A stretch of DNA of 64,000 bases from Muraenolepis orangiensis. Taxonomy: Eukaryota > Chordata > Actinopteri > Gadiformes > Muraenolepididae. The position numbers and the translations under genes were made by a program. The stretch lies in assembly GCA_027704905.1 (NCBI GenBank), contig CM051013.1:10844703-10908702 (forward strand), in the 5' to 3' direction. The notes beneath the pieces were generated by a model that was given only the letters and a program-made list of their open reading frames with translations, was not told the DNA's origin and did not search any database. Below are positions 24,338-35,628 of this stretch, one piece after another; position 1 is the first letter of the stretch; each line of letters begins with the position of its first letter.

Positions 24338-24420
24338 ACATGTCCTCCAGAACTCCTCGCCGTCTCATAACATCTTTATTTCACCAGCTTCTGAAGGTCC
24401 TCCGGAGTGGCTAAAAACCT
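23370..24420. other. htr6 5' flank, low-complexity and GC-rich
   Basis: It contains a (CCT)n run (about 23785-23850), poly-C, poly-G (24083-24103) and a (CA)n array (24291-24336). The first-exon 5' UTR and promoter of htr6 should lie here. No TATA box is convincing. Long open frames are Pro, Glu or Gly runs from the repeats. Confidence 0.6.
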
Positions 24421-24985
24421 ACACATTGACGTCTATGTCTCCAACCATGAAGACGGGGGCGAGACCTGGACCTCTGCAGTCACTATACCTGAAGCTAAAT
24501 ACATGTCCATGCACCTGCACAGGAACCCGGGGTACGTTCCAAGTCTGGCAAAGGACTTTAATCTGCCAGGCTTTTAACCAACAATGTGACCATGACCATG
24601 ACCTTTCGTGAGCTGATGTGATGCGTCTGATACTCGCCTGACAATAAAGTATTAGTTAATCGTATCGTATATAAAAAGTAGTTTAATCTAACTTAAATCA
24701 TTGACCACATCAAACCTTAAACCACAAAGTTTACCTACTTTACCTTGTATTATCAGGATAATTTTCTGCGTACTAACTCCAAATTCTTCTACCTTTATCC
24801 TCCAAATTCAACTCATGGTGTGTCAAAATCAGCAGCTCTGTTTGCTGCTCAAATGTTTAGTTTTAACCTAACACATAAGTGGATGGCTCCTCTTCCTCTT
24901 TCAGAACCACCGCTCTTCTTTAGTTGAACCTGTATTGTTATTTGTTTTGTCTTTTATCAGTTAAGTCAATGTCAAATTCCTCTGC
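24420..24985. other. Gene-free interval between htr6 and micos10
   Basis: No exon with coding character is seen here. In particular there is no cystine-knot exon of the kind found in NBL1, which in human lies between MICOS10 and HTR6. Confidence 0.5.
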
Positions 24986-25059
24986 ATTGGAGAGTTACGG
25001 TTTCTTGGTTGCTAAAATCACTCTGAGGGAGCATGGCCAACGTCTTTAACATGAGTAGA

Positions 25060-25262
25060 CATGGGGAGCTACAGTGACTTGTGAGTGTCCTATTAAAAGC
25101 CAATGACAATATAGATTTGTGATTGTCTTGACGTCCGTCACCTTGTCGGGAGCTACGGTGAATTGTGAGTGTCCTGACGTCACCGCGTCGGGAGCTACGC
25201 TGACTTAATTGTGAGGTTCCTGACGTCACCGCGTTCGTGAGCTACGGTACCTTGTGAGCCCG
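25060..25262. repeat. Tandem ~50-bp units carrying CRE-like palindromes
   Basis: Units of GGGAGCTACGGTGA-TTGTGAGTGTCCTGACGTCACCGCGTC recur about four times. The full palindrome TGACGTCA occurs at 25175-25182 and 25221-25228, with a diverged TGACGTCC near 25129. Confidence 0.75.
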
Positions 25263-25469
25263 CACTCGCCTTAATCCCCGTGTCGGCCACTCCAGCGCGC
25301 TCGGCCTCCTCATCAAGCGAGTGTGTCGAGGCGTCAAGCTGTTAATGCATGCCCATGCACAAACACATCCAATAAATGCTAATTCCTCCATCACAGAACT
25401 TGGCGTGGGCGACGCTTCCCTTTCTTCTGCGACCAGGACCCCTTTTTAAACGTCTGGCGAGCCACCAAG

Positions 25470-26014
25470 CAGGGGCGGAGCCAGGTCATTTTCAGGGGGG
25501 TGGCACAGGGGTGACAACAGTTAACTTAGGGGGGCCAGCTAAAAGTGACCCCAAAAAAATTGCCGTAAAAAATTAAGGCCGCCACCGACGTCTCACATCA
25601 ACATTTAGACTACTAAGTGGAAATAGTTACTTTTCTTAAATTGTACAGTTAGTGTATTTATGTCTTATTCATCATATATATATATTTTTTTTTTCATATT
25701 TTACCTGGCTCAGGTCTTTGTGAAATTGTGTCGCTGGCGACATGCGGCCATTCTTCTAAGAGATTAACGTTACGTGATACAGATTCTCTAGCTCAGTAGC
25801 TGAAGCACACATTGATTGACATCACTAAGAGCCAATGAAATTGCGGAGGCACACACGGGATGGCCAATCCGATTGCTTCTCGATATTTTCACAACGTCAT
25901 ACTGATTGACAGCACTCAACACCCAATGGGCGTTTGGGGGGGCACACAGGGTGGCCAATCAGATCACAGGGGGGGCGGGTGCCACCCTGTGCCACCCCTT
26001 TAGCTCCGCCCCTG
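25470..26014. mobile_element. hAT-type MITE with perfect 8-bp target duplication
   Basis: The left end reads CAGGGGCGGAGCC and the right end GCTCCGCCCCTG. The flanking octamer CCACCAAG is identical on both sides (25462-25469 and 26015-26022), as hAT transposition produces. Subterminal parts are also inverted (GGTGGCACAGGG versus CCACCCTGTGCCACC). The interior holds two diverged copies of an ATTGACA...CCAATG...GGCACACA..GG.TGGCCAATC segment and no transposase. Confidence 0.88.
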
Positions 26015-26387
26015 CCACCAAGGCGTTAGATTAAAAGGCATCAATAGACTTGTTTGTAAGCAGCTAATTTGGTGGAGTCTGAGTAAACCTGACAAAACAA
26101 TCCCACGTCGGTTCTCTCGGTTATTTTTTTTAAACATTTTGATTTATTTTTGTGTATGTTTTGGTACTAGTGTTTTTGAGTGAACAAAATCCACTTCCAA
26201 TACAGACCTGATCATTATGGACTTAATTAAAACCCCAGTGTTTTGATGCAACCAATTAGTCAACCTACTTACTCGACCCACAAGGAAGCATTCAGAGTGC
26301 TTAATAATGCATAGCGCTTTTAACGCCACACCTCATCGCCTTTCCAATAAACCCAACAAGACGACTTCCCTTTGTCTTCACGGTCAT

Positions 26388-26393
26388 TTTATT
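26388..26393 (-). terminator. micos10: micos10 poly(A) signal AATAAA
   Basis: Minus-strand AATAAA lies about 190 bp beyond the micos10 stop codon. It is the first canonical signal downstream. Confidence 0.6.
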
Positions 26394-26583
26394 ACAGAAA
26401 TACAGGCTGTGTCCTGGGCAGGCGTGAACGTTGGAGGGAGGGTATCGTCAACACGAGAGACAAAGCGCTTTCTGCACAACAGTGTAAATGGCAATCATCC
26501 CAAAACAAAATAATGCAATACAATTTCAAAATAAAACAATAATTGTAGTCAGTCCCTTGCAGGCACGTGCGATGGCGCCCGCC

Positions 26584-28906
26584 TTACTGTTCCTGCCGAG
26601 GGAGACGAATCAGAAAGCAGAATTAGTTATATGGCTGACATGATTCTTAGCTCTTATAATGGTGTGAGATGGGGTATGGAGTGATAGTGTAGCGTTAGCA
26701 GTGCTAGGAACAGCATGGAGACTAACCTTCACGCTTCCGTGCAGCACATAATGTGATCTCAAGTCATTCTGACAGTTGGAAGCTGCCATGCCAAGTCCTG
26801 TTCCCACGCCAAATGAAATTGGCCATGTGCGTCCTGAAAAAAACATTTGAATGACTTAATTCCTGCCCAAGCTCATATCCAAACACATCATCTTATAGGG
26901 CTCTTATCTTGCCACCAGGCGCGTGAGGCTGATTAGTCATTACTAAACCTGTGGGACACAGAGCCTCTGTTTCAATGTGGTTCACTACTAAGGGTGTCAC
27001 CATTTTTGCAGTAGTGCAGTGTTGTGGAATCAAATCTGGTTCCCCACAGAGTGCACTTATTTTCACACTATATGCCATAATGGGGGCAGTAGCTCAGCGG
27101 GTAAGGACTTGGCTCGGGAGACGCAAGGTTGCGGTTCAAGTCCCCGAAACACCAGGTTACTGCCTAAGTGCCCTTGAGCAAGGCACCCTCTACACTGCTC
27201 CCCGGGCGCTGTATAAATAGCTGCCCACTTCTCCTAATACTAAGATGGGTTAAATGCAGAGAAATTCCTTTCGCTGTACAGTACAGCGAAAGGATGCAAA
27301 TTTGAATTATTATTAAAGCGCTAGCCCTGCAAGCTCACCCGTGACATCTAACACGCTTGTTTGTGATTATAACACGTTCTGGGAAATTGAGGAGACATCC
27401 ACACTAATATGACCTCTGTCCATACTACCTGCCTGGAAACGTATATCATCCAAGTGACCTTTCATGTTCACTGGGCGTGCTGGCGTGAGCGGGGAAGCAC
27501 ATTATCTACTCTGCGCTAAACATAACCTTGTATTGAATTGCATCTCTTTATTGCACTATAGGCTACATATGTATGCCATCCAAACTTGTTATGTATTTAT
27601 AGAGAACATTTACGTATTTTCAATAGGCTGATGTCTCATTATATTTATTATTTTGATGTTAAAACTTTGTTTGGGAGAAATAAAAACAATGCGTGTTACT
27701 CTGGTTTCTCTTGGTAATTGTTTCCAACTCATTATGTTCCACTTGTCAGCAGTTGCGTAGGCGGGGACGCGTGACCGTCCTCTGGTGGTAAAGATTAATA
27801 TTACGGATACGATCCTGGGTGTTGGATTAATTATCAAAAACATTACATAGGCCCAACTCTAGGATGGATAGATCAACAGGTCACTGGGAGTGATGTAGGA
27901 TGTATGACAGGAAGATCAAATTCCTGACTGTACCGACTGATAGGCTGGAGTTGGATCTATCCATCATGCATCTGGGTGGATATACTTTGAAATGACTTAG
28001 CAGCCTCACACCTGGTTATAGAATAGGGTCCATATAAGATGAAGCTCTGTTGCATCTCTGTCGGATGCAACAGAGAATATCCACCATGGTGTGTTTCAAA
28101 TAACTGCATGGGTCATGATATTGTTTTGGTGTACTGATATTGATTGATTGGTATACTGATATTGATTGGTATGATATGTCATCTGATCTGAACACCACTG
28201 TAGCTGGCCCATACACACCAAGTGGTGGTGCGACACCACCTAGACTCAATAAACTGTCAAGCATGTGGACTTACTTTTGAAGAACACGACAGAGAACACG
28301 ATGCCTAACCCCAGACCAGCACCTGAAAGAGAAGACACATGACGTCGTGGATATATCGACAATGACATTTATTTTAGGCACGAATGCAATTCATGACTGA
28401 ACATTGTTTTTTTCTGCAGACAATAAACTGGCAACGGTGCACAGTACAGTAATACCGTATATAAGCATAGTGTACATAGCTGTATTTCACCCACATTGTA
28501 GTTGACAATTTAACATTTAGATGAACTACATTTCCCAGTAAATCTCTCTGGCATCATATTGATATGGAGGGACGTCTAGCGTTAGCGTGGTTGTATTGTA
28601 ATAAAAATCTAAAGCCAAACCGCTGACCAAACGGGTCACCGGTAAGGACTGATAACTAAATTATTGAATACGAGTCTGTTGAATGAGAGACATAACATGC
28701 ATGATTAAATACGAGCCCTTTACAGACATTGACTTTCCTAGCCACTTAGCTTCCCGCTAAAGTCAACGACGGGGCTTTCCAATTTCAAATGAACTACATG
28801 AATTCCACAGTTTTTTGGACGAGTAGAATCTCGACTATTTACCGATTTTCACGGCACCATCAGCGAGGCATCGGTCCCATTTTTTCCCCAGCTCCTTCTC
28901 AGACAT
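26584..28906 (-). CDS. micos10: MICOS complex subunit Mic10
   Basis: Four exons on the minus strand, 28906-28843, 28322-28275, 26833-26727 and 26592-26584, give 75 aa. The start MSEKELGKKWDRCLADGAVK is nearly identical to vertebrate Mic10. Two membrane segments carry the glycine-zipper motifs that drive oligomerisation: GAGLGLGIVFSVVFF and SFGVGTGLGMAASNC. A KRR stretch lies between them. Mic10 forms hairpins in the inner mitochondrial membrane and bends it at cristae junctions. The last exon codes only Glu-Gln and a stop. Human Mic10 is 78 aa, so the length fits. The start codon sits about 90 bp below two TCTCGCGA-type motifs. The gene was found only by joining exons, since none exceeds 110 nt. 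Confidence 0.95.
27082..27313 (+). mobile_element. tRNA-derived SINE in micos10 intron 2
   Basis: The head is GGGGCAGTAGCTCAGCGGGT (A box) and GGTTGCGGTTCAAGTCCCC (B box). The CCCTTGAGCAAGGCACCCTC core and GCTGTATAAATAGCTGCCCA follow. The tail differs from the other copies (GTACAGCGAAAGGATG). Confidence 0.85.
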
Positions 28907-28980
28907 ACTTAGCAATGGCTTGACTCACTGCAAATGTCAAATGTAGCTCAATGACCATGCCAGTGATGCCACTAGCTAGA

Positions 28981-29034
28981 ATCTCGCGATACGAGAGATT
29001 GTAAGTAGGCTGCGCACTATCGCCATCTCGCGAT
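28981..29034. promoter_or_regulatory. micos10: Paired ATCTCGCGAT elements upstream of micos10
   Basis: Two identical decamers, 28981-28990 and 29025-29034, lie 75-130 bp upstream of the micos10 ATG. TCTCGCGA is the core of a known TATA-less vertebrate promoter motif. The placement suggests the core promoter; this is inference. Confidence 0.55.
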
Positions 29035-29113
29035 AGATATGGAACATGCATTTAGAGATAGATTGCCACATTCACATAGCACCACTATTCTATGAAGTCT
29101 TTGATACACAAAC

Positions 29114-29119
29114 TTTATT
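29114..29119 (-). terminator. sike1: sike1 poly(A) signal AATAAA
   Basis: Minus-strand AATAAA lies about 915 bp beyond the sike1 stop. The next gene's start codon (micos10, same strand) is only about 210 bp further, so sike1 must end close to the micos10 promoter. Confidence 0.6.
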
Positions 29120-30032
29120 TTGACACAAATCTATACATTGTCATGAAGTCATACGTAATATTTACCTCATTACCGATTACCTGAGCTGATTGAATACAAC
29201 TACATAATGTCCAAATGTCTGTTCTTTATCTGACACTTACGTTGACACTTCGATAAATTATGCAAAAATATGTTATTCGAAGGAACACTTGAATACCCCC
29301 CACATCCTTATATGAAAAAAATGATCTAAAATGGTACACATACATTATCAAAGCAGTTTGTGAAATATGTGACTTATACAAAATTGTACATTTAGCAAAA
29401 TATATTCAACAAGGTGAAATATAGTTTTCCATACAAATAATGAGTATAGTCCCTCCACAACAGTCACACAAAATGGACAGAGAAAGGACACAGCCACAGA
29501 TAAGGCCGGTGGTAAAAATAAAGCACTGCTTTCTCTTTCTAGAGCTACAGGGTTACAATAGGATTTTTTTTTTTTAAACTAACATCACAATGTGTGTATT
29601 TTTGCGTATGTGCACGTGAACATAAATGTGACATAACAGAGGTAGAAACTGTCCTTTAAAAAAAACAAAACCGTATGTTTCTCTTTGGCAAAAACTAAAA
29701 TTGATAATGATCCACGTGTATTATTTTTGTTCCATGTTTCTAATCGCTGGTGTCTTGCCCTAGCTTAACTTGGTGTCGCTTAGCGCCCTAGCTTAACTTG
29801 GTGTCGCTTAGCACCCTCCCATGCCTCAACTCCAACCACCATTCTCTCAGTCGATCTGGGATTATCGTCTTAACATACAGATTAATAATATACATCAAGT
29901 GAGGGAGTTAGTCATCCTCCAGTTGTAAATATCTGGTAATATCCACTACCATGATGACACGCTGTGGCTTATATATAGAATAGAAGGTGCAGAATGAACC
30001 AATCCCCTTCCCTCCACTCTAGTCCATGTCGC
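29120..30032 (-). other. sike1: Probable sike1 3' UTR
   Basis: No coding signal lies between the sike1 stop and its poly(A) signal. A 29-bp direct duplication (CCTAGCTTAACTTGGTGTCG...) lies at about 29758-29815. Confidence 0.5.
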
Positions 30033-32624
30033 TCACTGATTGGCCTCTGCGTCAGAGGGCGGGTCTAGAGGTGCTACAGCAGCAGGCTGGTCGCTGTGCT
30101 CTCTCTGGATCTTCACAGAGCTCTTGCTGATCACCATCAGGTCCCGGAGCTCCTTGTTCTCCATCTGTACAGCACAGAAAACACCACACGTTCATTAAAA
30201 AGGGCCGCTTGTTCATTAAAAGGCCCGCTTGACCACCCGGTGTGAGTGTGATTAGCCATTACAAGCCATTTAAAAATGGTCTACTAAATGCGACGACCCT
30301 CGAGTGACATCACAAGTGGGAGTGATATATCCCATGATACACCAGGGAAAGACAACATGGTAAAGAACGTGTTTAGTTCTTACCTTACAGATATGGACAA
30401 AATTGTATCCCAATATAGGTAATTTCATATCTCGACAACGATATACAACAAGATATATAGCATGTTTTCTGGAAATTCAACAAATATAAGTAGTCTTTAT
30501 AAAATAACCACATGGAAAAGCCTATTTTGGTGTTCTCTGATGCGAATACATTCTTAATAAAATGATTCTCATTTTATTAAGAACTTTAGTGCAAATAATA
30601 GAACAGCTACAACGGCTCAAAATTCAATTACATTCTTAAATTTAAATAAACTATGTCAGCACTATATCGTCAAAGATCAATCATCCAAAATACTTGCATC
30701 TCATAAGTTGGTGTCAATAGAGTTATGCCTTTAACCTATAACCGTTCACAGCACAACAAAAGTAAACAACAACTGACACGAGACCGCCATGACACACCAG
30801 GGAAAGACACATTACATTACATTGCAGTCATTTAGCAGACGCTTTTATCCAAAGCGACTTACAATTGTGCGTTTCAACACAGGAAGCGAAGAGAACAACT
30901 CGTCACCAGAAGTCAAAAGTGCATTTCATTCCTAACAAGTCTCCAAGAACTGAACCAGTGCGTAAAAGTACAATAAGTTCAGGTAAACGTACAATAAGGT
31001 AAAAGTACAATAAGTTGGCAAACAATCTAGAACGATATCTACCTAACAATCGACTTAGACAATCTACTTAGTAAGATACTAGTATGCTAGTAAAAGGTGA
31101 TAAGAGGATGCGCTAGGAGGAAGGATCCGGGTAGTGTTTCCTGAAGAGACGAGTTTTCAGCCTGCAGCTGAACAACATGCACACAAAGACAGATCCCTCC
31201 TCACCTCCAGCTGAGCAAGTCTCTCCTGGATGGAGCAGTAGAGGTGGTCATCCACCTGCACCGCCCGCCTCATCATCTGACCCATCTCACAGATACGCTC
31301 CACCTGCCCCTGCACCTCCTGCACGACACAAACCAGCACAGTCAGCACAGTCACTTTAGAAAATCATGTGTGAAGTTTTGTGTTGAATCCTGACGTTTCT
31401 CCCTCCTCATTTGTATACATGCTTTTAAATACATTTCCTCTGTGCCCTAGTCTTCACAACTCAAGGGATTCACACTTTAACCATGTCTCGTAATAACAAA
31501 TATATACTGTATATACATAATCCATAGAGGCCTAACCTAGCTTCATCTGCATAATATAGGTGCTAAGAATGAAGGCACCCGACGACAGTCCCACATTTCC
31601 CATCTTGGATAAATTAAGTGCGTCCATCTTTTTCGGCAGATGCGTCCACCAAATTTATTTTGATTACATCCAAATGACCAGACTGTGATTTCATACAGGA
31701 GTATAGCTGTGGCCTACTTTGGCATGGTCCTGGTGCAGGTTGAGCACGGGTCTGGTGTCCAGCTCCTCCTTGCCCATCATCATCTGCAGCATCTGTTTGC
31801 GGTAGCGACCCATGATCAACTCCAACGCATACTGGTGCTCCTCCAGTGAGAGCCAGAGCTCTGTGGCGGACGGGAGCCAGAACATTCAGCATCATGAAAT
31901 ATACCAGCATAAAACATTAATGAACATCAGCTAAAATGGTGTAAGGTGTATAATGAGCTCAAGTTACAACAAGAAAAACAAAGAATCTGTAGGAATTGGC
32001 CGTCTTTTTCTTTTAGTCTAGTGCCTTGGCTATGAGAGGATCCGGGTTTGAGGACCGTGGTGGCAAACTTAGCCAGCATGAGGGCAATACTGCCATCATG
32101 CGAGGTGCGTTACCTTTGTTCTCCTGCTGAAGTTCTTTGATTTGTGTGTTTTCTTGCGTCAAGAGGACGTGTGGCTTGTACTTGTTCAGCTCCCGTAGGT
32201 CCGAATTCTCAATGTTCTGCAGAAGAGTTGAACGAGAGAGGGGTGTGTAAGAAACATAATCACAAACGTCAGAAACGTCCCTGCACCCCAACGCATAGAT
32301 ACTAATATACGGTGGGAAGGCAGAGAGATAGCCTATACACCGATCCCAATGAAGTCACTGGAAAGTCACTCAGATGTAAACAATGTGTGAAACATATGAA
32401 AGCATGTTAGCAACTGTACTCTGAGATGTAATCAAATGAACCCAGTAATCAAACCATCCAGGTACCTTGTCGGGCAGGGCGTGCCCGACCTCCCGCATGC
32501 TCCGGACCCTGTGGCTGAGTGCTCCGGACTGGTCGATCAAGCCTTCCGCGGCGTTGTCGTGCTCCTTCAGCCGCTCCAGCAGGGTGCGGGCATCGCCCAG
32601 CACCTTCTCCAGGGTGCAGGCCAT
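30033..32624 (-). CDS. sike1: Suppressor of IKBKE 1 (SIKE), coiled-coil protein
   Basis: Five exons on the minus strand, 32624-32466, 32216-32114, 31860-31718, 31318-31205 and 30164-30033, give 216 aa (human 207). The order is MACTLEKVLGDARTLLERLK, then a Q/E-rich coiled coil (LTQENTQIKELQQENKELWL), then LEEHQYALELIMGRYRKQML, then VERICEMGQMMRRAVQVDD and IQERLAQLEMENKELRDLM. KYKPHVLL and the missing loop of the FGFR1OP2 paralogue mark this as SIKE1. SIKE1 binds TBK1/IKKe, dampens interferon induction, and associates with STRIPAK and the cytoskeleton in other vertebrates. It is divergent to csde1. Minus-strand CGGAAGT (32879-32885) is an ETS-type site upstream. Confidence 0.94.
30811..31165 (+). 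repeat. Teleost dispersed repeat, copy 2, in sike1 intron 4
   Basis: It begins with ATTACATTACATTGCAGTCA, then CATTTAGCAGACGCTTTTAT and CCAAAGCGACTTACAATTG, and shares AACAAGTCTCCAAGAACTGAACC with copy 1 at 10027. A short GTAAAAGTACAATAAGTT tandem follows. The segment ends with GAAGAGACGAGTTTTCAGCC about 40 bp from sike1 exon 4. Confidence 0.75.
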
Positions 32625-33400
32625 CCACCCTCCACCGAAACACAACTTGATTGACTACCGCAAGCACCCCACCCCTCCCCTCCCTCACCTTCAATACGAA
32701 TACTGACGCGACCCCCCTCCCCCCTGTTGCATTAAATTAGTAAACACAAACGCGAGGCGATAATGTTTGACGTCCTGCGTTGATCGATAACGAAACAAAT
32801 GGCATGTAATACGGCCGGTCGCTGTGTGCGAAGTGTAGAAACAGCGATAAGATTTGCGCTGAGAATAACTTTGACATCACTTCCGTGTTTCAGTTAAAAA
32901 AAAAAAAAAAAAAAAAAAAAATAAAAAAAAAAAGGGGTGCGTTCAAGAAGCTACAGTTAAAAGCACAAGCAACTCAATAGGCCAACATTGCAATATAAGG
33001 GCACAACGACATATAACTGTAGTTGTATTTTGTTGTATATAATATATAGGGCGTAGTTTGCGTTTGCTACATTTGTAACATTAAAATATAAATATATGTT
33101 ATTTTCTGTATGTACTGTATTTTACTTAATTCTATATTTGGTGGTTTTGGTTAATTCATTAGGGAATAATTGTGTTTATTAGCAATACAATATTTCACTG
33201 TATAAAACCGTTTGTAATTATATGAAAACTTCCCGAACGTAACCATTTGGTAGACGACTTGTTGGGGGAGGGGGGGCGCGCTTTGAAATATCGCGAGGGT
33301 ACAATCCCAAATCACTAACCTACGTAATGTGCCGTGCTGCTTCTAGCGGCGCTGGTGACAGTGCTGAAAGCTGTTGGGGTAAGTTTTGACCCATTTTACT
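32625..33400. promoter_or_regulatory. Divergent sike1-csde1 promoter interval
   Basis: The two genes are head to head. The sike1 ATG is at 32624, and a candidate csde1 first exon ends at a GTAAGT-type donor at 33379. The interval holds an ETS-type CGGAAGT (minus, 32879-32885), an A-rich tract (32897-32934) and TCGCGAG (33291-33297) in GC-rich sequence. The transcription starts themselves are not visible. Confidence 0.45.
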
Positions 33401-33948
33401 ATTTAAATACGCAGGAATCGCATACAGTTGAAACGGGGTGCTTATACAACGACGGCGAGAGCGTCTTGACTCGAGTTAACAACTCAATCCTCGACGTAGC
33501 GGCAGTGTGCGGAGTCCGGGCCTGGGTGGGGGCAGCGCTGTTTTTCCCCTTGTACCATAAATCACCATAAAGACACCCAGGCCAGCATGTCCAACACTCT
33601 CTCCTTTCAGCTACGTGCCCTCCTCAACGCCAAAGCTACACGTGTGGTATAAATGGCATGGGGGGGAAACGGGACGATCGCTAACGCTATTCGATCACGT
33701 TTGACAAATTGTTCGTTCAAAATGACGGACAGAGCCGAAGGGCGACGAGACCGCACGAAGCGTCGCCGAGCAGCACGAGCTCAATACTGTCGCATTCTCT
33801 TTGTTGTCCCGTCACATAATGTGCGTTTTCTGGCCTCGACTTCGGTCAAGCGACCTTCTACAATAGGTGCAATCTCCACAAAGTGACACCACAAGGACAC
33901 CTGGAGACAAACAAACACGACTAGACACTTTAGTGTGGTTACGTACCC

Positions 33949-33979
<31 letters not shown>

Positions 33980-35628
33980 ACAGTGGGTCGGTGTCATGGA
34001 GCAGTCCGGGCTAGCAGCTAACATGCTACATCTGGCCCAGTCCTAGCCGTGTTGGGCTTTGTTGGGCACTGTTTTCGCACACCGTGTTCGTTTTTAGGTC
34101 GGTAGCTAGGTTGTTTTGGGCCGCCTCGTAGTGGGTCATGTGCCGTGTTACCGCAATGTGTTCATTCTGTTATGTTGGCAAAATTATAGGATACATACTA
34201 GGGTATCTAATGCGTTACAGCCTGGTTTTCCATGGGGCACGCCATAACTGTTGACAAGTCTCACTGTAGGAGTTGCCTGCAGTACGTTGCTTTGTTATAA
34301 CACTAACTTAAAGGTTTCTGGTGGTTAGACTGGTGATGGGTGCTACTGTTCTCTGCGTCATAACGCAGTCAAGCTTAGATTACCCTTTTTTCCCCCTCTC
34401 CACCGGACAAAGTCTCCTTTTACTTAACGGTCACCTCTTACCCAATTTGCATTATAGTAAACACATGCAAGCCACTTGTTTTCTCAAGTAAATGTAACCG
34501 TTAGCTAATGTTTGACACAAGTCTGTATGCCTCAAAACAAACTTAAAAGAAGTGACATTTTAAGATATAGGACACTCTACTGCTGGAATTCCTGTATGAT
34601 GTACTGTGTACTACATCTCCATTTGGGAAAGCACGTGGCTTGGAGTCCTAAACGGGGATTGCAGCAGTGTCTGTGTAATGGATATCATGTTCCATGTTGG
34701 GCCAGCCTGTTTTGAAAACACCACATTCAGGTCAACAACACGCAGAGACCTTGTTTAAGATCTTATTGACCGATAGTCTTGACTGGTGGGAAAAGGTGTC
34801 ACTTGTACTTCCATGGACAACAATACATGAGTACCACCAGTCTCAGAAATGTCACTACAGTGCTGCAAATAACCGGAATCCCAATGCCTTTATTGACATG
34901 GTACAATGAAATTGGAAAGCAGTCCCCAATCCCCTATATACACAGTATAAGAAATGGCCAGTCTCGACCAAATTGTTAAGAGGAAGTAAATCTGTATTTG
35001 TCTGTATACTAGCGCAACTCATTCTCTGTTGCTATGGAAATAAAAAAATGAATTATAGACCACCAGATCAGGCTCAGAACTTCACTGCCACCATTATGTA
35101 GCATATACTTGGGTCAAATTAGTCTCTTGATTAAAATCATGTATTGAACATAAATGTATCTTGTTGTACACCTTCTCTGGGTACTAGTCAGGTAAGTGGA
35201 GGAGGCTTAAAGCATGCCATGTAGCAGTAGACTAGACCTTCCCATCTCTCCCCTATAGCAAGCTGGAAGTGATGAAGGACATGTTGATCCACTTGTCATT
35301 GTCTAGAGCCAGCTGAGTCCATCTATTTTTACATGTGTGAATCCAGGGCCAAAGCATCTCTCTCTCTCTCTCTCCCTCGCCGTTCCCAAAAAATAGAAAC
35401 AGTATGGCCACTGGGTCATAGGGCCCTCTAGCCTTCTGTTACAAAAATAAAAATGCCACCGTGTGACGCAAGTTTCTCCGTGGTTTGGCTATGTAGGAGA
35501 TTTGAGCAAAGGCAACAATTGTCATTCATTTTGTTAAAAGCAAAGCTGCAAATTCAATACTTAAACTGTTTCTAGTATGTTTCTAACCAAACATTTTTTT
35601 GTTTTTTTTCCCTACCTTTCCTTCACAG
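33400..35628. other. csde1: csde1 5' intron, largely unannotated
   Basis: A GC-rich stretch continues to about 33850, then an (AT)n run (33950-33979) and AT-rich sequence without repeats I recognise. Alternative first exons may lie here but cannot be fixed by eye. Confidence 0.35.

Noticed and set aside
27082..27140. Possible tRNA gene (TAGCTCAG...GGTTCAAGTCC)
   Set aside because: Box A and box B are present but no complete cloverleaf is formed. The sequence continues into the repeated SINE body shared with other loci.
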